Origin: an uncultured Bryobacterales bacterium
GTDB lineage: Bacteria; Acidobacteriota; Terriglobia; Bryobacterales; Bryobacteraceae
NCBI GenBank assembly: GCA_937859895.1
Contig: CALMAV010000210.1
Span: 1 to 7,854 of the forward strand
DNA length: 7,854 nt
Reading direction: 5' to 3'
Made by a program: the position numbers and the translations under genes. Of this stretch, positions 1 to 5,491 are shown one piece after another. The first letter of the stretch is position 1. Each line of letters opens with the position of its first letter. The notes below the pieces were generated by a model, which saw only the letters and a list, made by a program, of their open reading frames with translations, made no database searches and had not been told where the DNA came from.

Positions 1-261
1 CAGCAATGCCGCCCATCTACTAAACGTGGGAATTAGTAGACCGATCGCGCCCCCGACTTCAAGGCTGCCAGTAAGGTAGCGGAACCATTGCCCGAGACCA
101 ATCAGCTTGAACTCCTGCACCATCAACGGTTGGCTTAGTAGCTTAATGCCACCGACAAATAAAAAGACAAGGGCCAGCAGGACGCAAAGCACCCAACTCA
201 GAACCACGCCGAGCATGGCAGGCTTTCGCCCTGCGCTTACGACTTCACCTATTTGAACCAC
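1..261 (-). CDS. DoxX-family integral membrane protein (N-terminal part, cut by window edge)
   Basis: The minus-strand frame is open from the left edge of the window up to a TGA just before position 300. It encodes a small membrane protein whose visible part has a first hydrophobic helix (LSWVLCVLLALVFLFVGG), then a KLLSQPLMVQEFKLIGLGQW loop and a second helix beginning near TGSLEVGGAIGLLIP. That order (FxxGxxKL, then a G-W-R-Y-TG-LE-GA-GLL-P segment) is the DoxX/DoxX-like pattern. Family members are four-helix inner-membrane proteins, some tied to quinone-linked electron transfer, but most have no assigned role. The start is uncertain. GTG at 261 leaves RK before the first helix and has a weak AGAGG 11 bases upstream; GTG at 273 and ATG at 216 are alternatives. 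It follows the TIM barrel gene by 34 bp on the same strand, so it is probably the third gene of the PQQ dehydrogenase unit. A link to quinone reduction by that enzyme is only a guess. The C-terminus lies outside the window. Confidence 0.75.
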   Translation of the reverse strand, partial: MVQIGEVVSAGRKPAMLGVVLSWVLCVLLALVFLFVGGIKLLSQPLMVQEFKLIGLGQWFRYLTGSLEVGGAIGLLIPTFSRWAALL

Positions 262-295
262 CGTCTCGCACACCTCTGGATCCGCTGCCCTGCCC

Positions 296-1420
296 TTAAA
301 GCGCGGCCATCACTTCTCGATACAGATACTGAGCGCCTTCCAGACCATTCCACGGGCCGTCCTCATACTCCAATGCAAAGACGCCCGTGTACCCGTGGTT
401 CAGCATGATCCGCACATTGCGCTGTACATCCGGATCTTTCCAGCGGTTCCAATACTTCGCGTGAACATTGGTGTGCGCGTAGGGAGCCAGGTCATTCAAC
501 GCGTGATACATCAGATACTCATGCTCCCAGTTGCAGAAATCGGGAGACGCCTCGCAGAAGGGATGGTTCACTTCTTCGATGATGATTCGGATGTTGATCG
601 GATTGGCGGTTAAGCCCCAGTGATTTTCGAGCGTCACTTTGACGCCCCGCTGCCCTCCGTAATCCGCCATCTCTTTGAACGACTCGATGCAGTTGGTCAG
701 GTACTGCGCCAGCTGGTTATTCTTGGGATACGAACTGGGGTCGGCAACGGGAATGGGCGAAATTCTGGGGCCTCCGCTATTTACGCGCATGGATTTCACG
801 CCTAGTACGGCGGCGCCGTCCAGCCATTTCTTGGCAACTTCTACGCCATGCTTGCGCTTCTCCGCATCGAGGTCGCAGATATCACGAGGCGCATTATTTG
901 AGATGTGATGAACTTGCGTGCCGGTCTTGACGCACGTGTTGGAGAAGCTTTCCAGCCACTTCTTGCTGGCAGGAGTTGACGGGTCAAACTCGGAGAGCAT
1001 CTGCGGCTGATGCGAGTACGATTCAAAGTGCGTTTCCACGAACATACTGTCGTCGCCCGGATCGCCAAAGAGCGAACTCCAGACATCCATCTTGGTGACG
1101 CCGGGGAAGTGCTCCTTGGTGAAAGCAGGAAAGTCGAGCAGCGTCATGTTGCCGCGCGTTTCCTTGGCTGCTTGTGCCTGATCGGCGCTCCATATCGGGT
1201 TGCGCATCTTGAATTGGAACCGGATTGGGTAGCTGTTCGAAGCGATGCGCTGCACCTTTTCGCTGTCGGTCAGCGGGCGTGTCACACCTGCATGAACCAC
1301 CGATTCAGGTACGGTCTTGGGTGTATCAGCCAGCGCCGGATATCCCGCCGCTACCGCCAGACCCGCACCTGCACGCTTTAGAAATCCGCGTCTGCCTGCT
1401 TCCTCGTGTTGCCCTGCCAT
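296..1420 (-). CDS. Tat-exported sugar (phosphate) isomerase/epimerase-like TIM barrel protein
   Basis: This is a 374-residue protein of the xylose isomerase-like TIM barrel superfamily (AP endonuclease 2 fold). The N-terminus holds a twin-arginine signal (GRRGFLKRAG, residues 9-18) followed by a short hydrophobic stretch ending in A-rich sequence near residue 31, so the mature protein should act in the periplasm. Four putative divalent-metal ligands occur in the usual order: Glu265 in VTLENHWG, Asp294 in SPDFCN, His320 in NVHAKYW and Glu351 in ALEYEDGP. The segment KSMRVNSGG near residue 209 is another typical strand. Family members isomerise or epimerise sugars, or cleave keto-sugar derivatives; the sequence does not reveal the substrate, and 'sugar phosphate' is only a family label. 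The ATG is well supported by an AAGGAG site nine bases upstream that overlaps the stop of the PQQ dehydrogenase gene, so the two are translationally linked. The protein may process the product of that dehydrogenase. Confidence 0.88.
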   Translation of the reverse strand: MAGQHEEAGRRGFLKRAGAGLAVAAGYPALADTPKTVPESVVHAGVTRPLTDSEKVQRIASNSYPIRFQFKMRNPIWSADQAQAAKETRGNMTLLDFPAFTKEHFPGVTKMDVWSSLFGDPGDDSMFVETHFESYSHQPQMLSEFDPSTPASKKWLESFSNTCVKTGTQVHHISNNAPRDICDLDAEKRKHGVEVAKKWLDGAAVLGVKSMRVNSGGPRISPIPVADPSSYPKNNQLAQYLTNCIESFKEMADYGGQRGVKVTLENHWGLTANPINIRIIIEEVNHPFCEASPDFCNWEHEYLMYHALNDLAPYAHTNVHAKYWNRWKDPDVQRNVRIMLNHGYTGVFALEYEDGPWNGLEGAQYLYREVMAAL

Positions 1421-1429
1421 TACTTGTCA

Positions 1430-1435
1430 CTCCTT
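1430..1435 (-). promoter_or_regulatory. Ribosome binding site overlapping the upstream stop codon
   Basis: On the minus strand AAGGAG lies nine bases before the ATG at 1420. It shares two bases with the TAA stop (1436-1434) of the PQQ dehydrogenase gene, giving TAAGGAG. This fixes the start of the TIM barrel gene and indicates termination-coupled translation of the two proteins. Confidence 0.8.
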
Positions 1436-3584
1436 ATTTCGTAGCTTGATTATCAGCGGGAAGTGCGAAAGCCACATAGGCTCCCTGCTCTGGAGTGCCT
1501 TGCGTTGTAGCCGAAGCCGCAGCACAGAACAGCACGTATTCGCGCCCGCCTGCTTGGTAGATCGCCGGCATTCCTTCCAGCGCGGACGGCACTTCCCTTT
1601 CCCAAAGTATTGCGCCTGTACGTTGATCCAGTGCTCTTACCTTACGGTCTCGAGTACCAGCGAAAATCAAACCACCAGCCGTCACTACCGGACCCACTTT
1701 GGGAAAATGCGAACCGGTATCGTGAAATCCTTTCGCTGCCAACTCAGGCACTTCGCCCAGCGGGATCTTCCATTGAATCGTTCCCTCATTCAGGTCATAA
1801 GCGGTCAGCGATGTCCATGGCGGTTTGATGGGTGACAGCCCGGTACTTGTTGTCATGAATCCAAAGCCGCTGCGATAGCGAGTTTCCCCGGGCTTACCTG
1901 CTACCGTACTCGTCTGGCTGCTCGAAGCATTTAGTGGCGCCTTTTGATCTTTGCGGAATAGAAAGGCCGTCAGCTGCTGGAGTTGGGTTTCTGAAAAGGT
2001 TCCAAACGCGGGCATCAATCCCTGCCCATGCGTAACCACACTCCCCACTTGCGCCGCGTTGAGCCGGCTTCCCACGTTCACCAGCGCAGGCACAGCAGGA
2101 GGCTGCCCTTTCAAATCGGCATGATGACAGATCTGGCATTTCGACTGGTACAACGCTAGTCCTTTCTCTTCAGCTGACCCGTTTGCCGGTGCCGTGATTA
2201 CTGTCTCCTGTTCCAACTTCAACATGGCCGGCATATCTTTGGAGACCACGTACAGCGTTCCGGCTTGGGGATCGATGGCTGCCCCGCCCCAGTTCGCGCC
2301 GCCGTTGTTGCCCGGCATTTGTATCGTGTTTCGAACGCCAGGGGGCGTAAACATTCCCTCGTTGCGCGCGCTTTGCATCTGGTCTCGGATGCGCGCCCGC
2401 TCGGCCCCATCAGTAATGAATGGGCTTAAATCGTCAACTGTAAACTTCTGTCGTGCAAACGGCGGAGGTTTTTGCGGAACGGGCTGGGTCGGCCAAGTTT
2501 CCTCTCCCGGTATGTCTGACTTCGGCACGGGCCGTTCCTCAATGGGCCAGAATGGCTCACCTGTCACACGATCGAACACCCAGACGAACCCTTCTTTGCC
2601 CACTATCGCGACCGCATCCACCAGCTTTCCGTTATGCCGCAGCGTCAGCAGTTTGGGCGCAGTCTCGTTGTCGTAATCCCAGATGTCATGGTGAACCGTC
2701 TGGAAGTGCCAGAGTCGCTTGCCGGTCCGTGCGTCGAGCGCCAGCAGACAATCGCCATAGAGGTTTGCGCCCGGCCGGTTCGCCCCGTAGAAGTTGTACT
2801 TCGGGCTGCCGGTAGGAATGTAGACAATGCCGCGCACGGCATCTACCGAGAGCTCTCCCCATGCGTTCGCGCCGCCAATGGTCTTCCAGGCATCCTTGGG
2901 CCAGGTCTCATATCCTGCTTCGCCGGGGTGTGGCACCGTGTGGAAACTCCAGGCCAGCTTGCCCGTGCGAACGTCGTACGCGCGGATGTCGCCCGGAGCC
3001 GACTCGTACTCCTGGTTGGTGGCCGACCCAAGAATCAACAGATCCCCAAAGACTCGCCCCGGCGTTAGTGATTGCACTAGAACAATACTGGCGGGGTCGC
3101 GACCCAATCCCTCGCGCAGATCGACGTAGCCCTTTGCCCCGAAGCTTTCGATCAACTTGCCACTTCGCGCATCTATTGCTTGCAGCTGGTTGTTGACCGC
3201 GAGAAATAGTCTCCGGTCCGTCCTATCCTTGCTCTCCCAATAGTTCAAACCGCGATTTGTGATGAGCCGCGTGGCTGGATCGGTCCGATGGACCCAGATC
3301 TCTTTGCCACTCGTCGCATCGAGAGCAACGATTGAGTTATGCTTCGCCATCACGTAAGCAACGCCGTCAATCTCTACCGGATTGAAAGCATAGCGGCTGC
3401 GGTCGCCCGTGGAGTAAGTCCATGCCAGTTTAAGCTGTTTAATGTTCGAGCGATTGATCTGTCCTAACCCCGAATATTGAGCCGAGTCGGGACTGCCGCC
3501 ATACTCCTGCCAGGTTTCGTAAGGCACCGGTTCGGCGGAATTCAGAATGCCCATTATGGCAACAAGTGCAAAGAGAGCCCGCAT
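1434..3584 (-). CDS. PQQ-dependent glucose dehydrogenase-like quinohemoprotein with internal cytochrome c domain
   Basis: This 716-residue exported quinoprotein resembles the PQQ glucose/sugar dehydrogenases, which oxidise aldoses at C1 to lactones in the periplasm. A short Sec signal (residues 1 to about 17, MRALFALVAIMGILNSA) comes first. The beta propeller begins with 'WQEYGGSPDSAQYSGLGQIN', carries repeated ALDxxTGKxxW blade motifs (87-97, 283-292, 651-661), and has HHDIWDYD at 298-305, the counterpart of HHDLWDxD in glucose dehydrogenases. Propeller sequence resumes near 590 and ends with GPVVTAGGLIFAGT (631-644), also dehydrogenase-like. Between blades, at about 472-545, sits a class I cytochrome c domain with CQICH at 483-487 for covalent heme and Met524 in MPAFG as likely distal ligand. 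Electrons can therefore pass from PQQ to heme within one chain. No adjacent-cysteine pair of the quinoprotein alcohol dehydrogenase type was found. The ATG is the first possible start, because an in-frame TGA lies just upstream; its ribosome site is weak. It leads a unit with the TIM barrel and DoxX genes. The substrate is inferred. Confidence 0.92.
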   Translation of the reverse strand: MRALFALVAIMGILNSAEPVPYETWQEYGGSPDSAQYSGLGQINRSNIKQLKLAWTYSTGDRSRYAFNPVEIDGVAYVMAKHNSIVALDATSGKEIWVHRTDPATRLITNRGLNYWESKDRTDRRLFLAVNNQLQAIDARSGKLIESFGAKGYVDLREGLGRDPASIVLVQSLTPGRVFGDLLILGSATNQEYESAPGDIRAYDVRTGKLAWSFHTVPHPGEAGYETWPKDAWKTIGGANAWGELSVDAVRGIVYIPTGSPKYNFYGANRPGANLYGDCLLALDARTGKRLWHFQTVHHDIWDYDNETAPKLLTLRHNGKLVDAVAIVGKEGFVWVFDRVTGEPFWPIEERPVPKSDIPGEETWPTQPVPQKPPPFARQKFTVDDLSPFITDGAERARIRDQMQSARNEGMFTPPGVRNTIQMPGNNGGANWGGAAIDPQAGTLYVVSKDMPAMLKLEQETVITAPANGSAEEKGLALYQSKCQICHHADLKGQPPAVPALVNVGSRLNAAQVGSVVTHGQGLMPAFGTFSETQLQQLTAFLFRKDQKAPLNASSSQTSTVAGKPGETRYRSGFGFMTTSTGLSPIKPPWTSLTAYDLNEGTIQWKIPLGEVPELAAKGFHDTGSHFPKVGPVVTAGGLIFAGTRDRKVRALDQRTGAILWEREVPSALEGMPAIYQAGGREYVLFCAAASATTQGTPEQGAYVAFALPADNQATK

Positions 3585-3627
3585 CTGTATAGCTCACGCG
3601 AGGATATCAGGAATTGCGTCCGTTCTC

Positions 3628-3656
3628 TTGCGATGGACGAATCATTCCGTTATGAT
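3628..3656 (+). promoter_or_regulatory. Sigma70-like promoter for the amidohydrolase gene
   Basis: TTGCGA (3628-3633) and TATGAT (3651-3656) are separated by exactly 17 bp, matching 4/6 and 5/6 of the sigma70 consensus. Transcription would begin near 3662-3664, practically on the TTG start codon, so the mRNA would have almost no leader. A small inverted repeat, ATCAT (3641-3645) and ATGAT (3652-3656), overlaps the -10 box; it is too short to call an operator. The region 3585-3661 must also hold a promoter for the divergent PQQ dehydrogenase unit, but no convincing minus-strand -35/-10 pair was found. Confidence 0.5.
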
Positions 3657-3661
3657 CGGCC

Positions 3662-4993
3662 TTGCAGAATTTTCAATCAATCAAATATTCTCTGCTCTGC
3701 GCCCGTCAGTGTCTTTTTATAACGCTACTCGCAAGCACGGCTGCTGCTCAAACCAAGTACGATCTCCTGCTACAAGGCGGTCACGTTGTTGATGCCAAGA
3801 ACAATGTCAGCGCAGTGCGGGACGTTGCCGTAAAAGACGGAAAGATTGCAGCCGTGGCGGAGCACATTGATCCTGGAACCGCGCTTAAAACTGTTTCGGT
3901 CAAAGATCTCTATGTCAGCCCCGGGCTGATTGATATTCACGTTCACGCATATGCCAGCACCGGCGAACGCGGCTCATACGCGGGTGACAACAGTGTCTGG
4001 CCCGATGATTTTACGTTCCGCACAGGTGTTACAACTGTCGCTGACGCAGGATCGTCGGGATACAAGAACTTCGAAGATTTCAAAGAGCACATCATTGACC
4101 GCTCGAAGACCCGAGTTCTAGCGTTCATCAACATCGTGGGTGCGGGCATGAGCGGTCCGAAGTACGAAGACAATCTCCAGGACATGGAACCTGGACCAGC
4201 TGCGGACATGGCCAAAAAGTATCCAAAAGTGATTGTCGGTATCAAGACTGCGCACTACTCAGGGCCGGAGTGGACTCCAGTCGAGAACGCGGTGAAGGCC
4301 GGCACGGCAGCAAACATTCCCGTGATGGTGGACTTCGGCGCAAATCGGCCGGAGCGGCCCATTGATGTGTTGCTCACCCAAAAAATGCGGCCCGGCGACA
4401 TCTATACGCACTGCTACTCCGGCTTGCGCAACGAGCTTACTGCGTCCGGCAAGGTCAATGGGGGAATGGTGGCGGGTCGGCAGCGCGGGGTGATCTTCGA
4501 TGTTGGCCATGGTGGTGGCAGCTTTGCCTGGCGGGTAGCCGGTCCCATGATTCAACAGGGCTTCCTGCCTGATTCCATTTCGAGCGATTTACACTTTGGA
4601 AGCATGAACGCCGGCATGAAAGACATGCTCAACCTGATGGGCAAGTTCATGGCTCTCGGCGCGTCGGCTGATGACGTGATTCGTTGGTCTACGTGGAATC
4701 CCGCTCGCGAGATTCACCATGAGGAACTCGGGAACTTATCGGTTGGATCGCCGGCGGATATTGCGGTGCTCAGTCTTGAAACCGGTAACTTCGGGTTTAC
4801 CGATATGTATGGTGCTCGGATGAATAGCAAGCACCGGTTCGAGTGTCAGATGACCGTGCACGATGGAAAGATTGTGTATGACCTGAATGGCATGAGCCGT
4901 CCAGACTGGAAGTCACTCCCGACAAACTACACGGCCATCGGCGACAGGCGTTGGGACGGCTTGAATCCAAGTCATGCGCCGTCTGAACACTAG
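3662..4993 (+). CDS. Sec-exported amidohydrolase/deacetylase family metallohydrolase
   Basis: This 443-residue protein belongs to the amidohydrolase superfamily, near the deacetylase/dihydroorotase-like group whose relatives are often encoded beside SelA-like ammonia lyases. Residues 1-30 form a signal peptide (CLFITLLASTAAA, cleavage before Gln30). A small N-terminal beta domain (YDLLLQGGHVVDAKN) leads to metal motif HVH at 93-95. Other expected ligands are Lys195 in GIKTAHYSG (carboxylated lysine), His250 in YTHCYSG and Asp309 in SSDLH. His283 in DVGHGGG is also conserved-looking. At the strand-5 position, where relatives have His in an 'MVHIG'-like motif, this protein has Asp224 in VMVDFG. 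It most likely hydrolyses an N-acyl bond, for example in an N-acetylated amino acid or amino-sugar acid, in the periplasm. No ATG or GTG precedes the signal peptide and an in-frame TGA at 3653 blocks any earlier start, so TTG at 3662 is chosen, without a visible ribosome site. It converges on the RidA gene 12 bp downstream. Family is confident, substrate is not. Confidence 0.88.
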   Translation: MQNFQSIKYSLLCARQCLFITLLASTAAAQTKYDLLLQGGHVVDAKNNVSAVRDVAVKDGKIAAVAEHIDPGTALKTVSVKDLYVSPGLIDIHVHAYASTGERGSYAGDNSVWPDDFTFRTGVTTVADAGSSGYKNFEDFKEHIIDRSKTRVLAFINIVGAGMSGPKYEDNLQDMEPGPAADMAKKYPKVIVGIKTAHYSGPEWTPVENAVKAGTAANIPVMVDFGANRPERPIDVLLTQKMRPGDIYTHCYSGLRNELTASGKVNGGMVAGRQRGVIFDVGHGGGSFAWRVAGPMIQQGFLPDSISSDLHFGSMNAGMKDMLNLMGKFMALGASADDVIRWSTWNPAREIHHEELGNLSVGSPADIAVLSLETGNFGFTDMYGARMNSKHRFECQMTVHDGKIVYDLNGMSRPDWKSLPTNYTAIGDRRWDGLNPSHAPSEH

Positions 4994-5005
4994 TGCGGGT
5001 CCGCG

Positions 5006-5467
5006 TTAGATATAGGCGATCACGTCAATTTCGACTAACGATTTTCCAGGAACGCCGGCTACCGAGACCGTGGTGCGAACAGGCGGTTCGGCTCCAAAGC
5101 GTCCTAGGAAGACCTCGTTCATCTCTTTATAATCTTTCAGGTCAGCCAGGTAGACCTGAGCTTTCAGAACCTTGTTCATGGATGAACCGCATGCCTGTAA
5201 TTGCTGTTCGATATCGTCGAGAACTTTTTTTGTGTGCGCCTTGATGTCCCCTTCGAAATGAGCGCCGACTCCGGAGAGAAACAAAAGATTACCGTAGGAA
5301 ACAGCAGGACTGAAGAGAGCTTGTGATTCAGGCGCTTTGCCGTCTTTCCACCAGACTTTCTTTCCTGTTTTAGCCTCCTGGCCAGCCGCTAGACTCTCGC
5401 CAGATATGCCGGCTGCAACCGCCGCGGCGCTCTTCCCAATAAACTTTCTTCTATCTGATTTCGCCAT
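5006..5467 (-). CDS. Tat-exported RidA-family (YjgF/YER057c/UK114) enamine/imine deaminase
   Basis: This is a 153-residue protein: a twin-arginine leader (DRRKFIGKS at 5-13, then an alanine-rich segment to about residue 28) in front of a normal-sized RidA domain from about 48 to 153. RidA landmarks are LFSPAVSYGNLLFLSG (51-66), VLKAQVYLADLKDYKEMNEV (100-119), the catalytic-type arginine Arg131 in PPVRTTV, and Glu146 in LVEIDVIAYI, matching the Arg/Glu pair of active RidA enzymes. RidA hydrolyses reactive enamine/imine intermediates, such as 2-aminoacrylate, released by PLP-dependent eliminases, giving the keto acid and ammonia. Most family members are cytosolic, so the leader is unusual. The gene lies 24 bp behind the PLP enzyme gene with an AGGAGA site of its own, which strongly suggests that it processes that enzyme's product. 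Its stop is 12 bp from the stop of the convergent amidohydrolase gene. Confidence 0.9.
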   Translation of the reverse strand: MAKSDRRKFIGKSAAAVAAGISGESLAAGQEAKTGKKVWWKDGKAPESQALFSPAVSYGNLLFLSGVGAHFEGDIKAHTKKVLDDIEQQLQACGSSMNKVLKAQVYLADLKDYKEMNEVFLGRFGAEPPVRTTVSVAGVPGKSLVEIDVIAYI

Positions 5468-5472
5468 TCAAA

Positions 5473-5478
5473 TCTCCT
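5473..5478 (-). promoter_or_regulatory. Ribosome binding site of the RidA-family gene
   Basis: AGGAGA on the minus strand lies five bases before the ATG at 5467, inside the 24-bp gap after the PLP enzyme stop codon. It supports the chosen start and hence the twin-arginine leader of the RidA protein. Confidence 0.75.
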
Positions 5479-5491
5479 GTGTTCCAACCAG

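Noticed and set aside
1317..1835. 172-codon plus-strand open frame
   Set aside because: It lies opposite the PQQ dehydrogenase and the isomerase start, has a low-complexity Arg/Ser/Cys-rich product with no recognisable motif, and both genes under it are well supported.
2194..2676. 160-codon plus-strand open frame
   Set aside because: Complement of the dehydrogenase propeller and heme region; the Ser/Pro-rich product looks like antisense translation.
1434..3584. Assignment as a methanol/ethanol-type quinoprotein alcohol dehydrogenase
   Set aside because: No adjacent-cysteine disulfide ring motif is present, and the HHDIWDYD and TAGGLIFAGT segments fit the glucose dehydrogenase type better.
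3585..3627. Minus-strand promoter with TATACA near the dehydrogenase start
   Set aside because: TATACA sits directly before the ATG and no acceptable -35 box lies 16-18 bp upstream, so it was not annotated.
3477..3792. Small plus-strand open frames crossing the divergent promoter, including an ATG at 3652
   Set aside because: Their products resemble neither a signal peptide nor a known family, and they run out of frame into the amidohydrolase. A frameshift at the T5 run near 3714 was considered, but the TTG frame alone already gives a complete signal peptide.
4994..5005. GCGG-GT-CCGC palindrome as a bidirectional terminator
   Set aside because: The stem is only 3-4 bp with too small a loop, and there is no T run on either strand.
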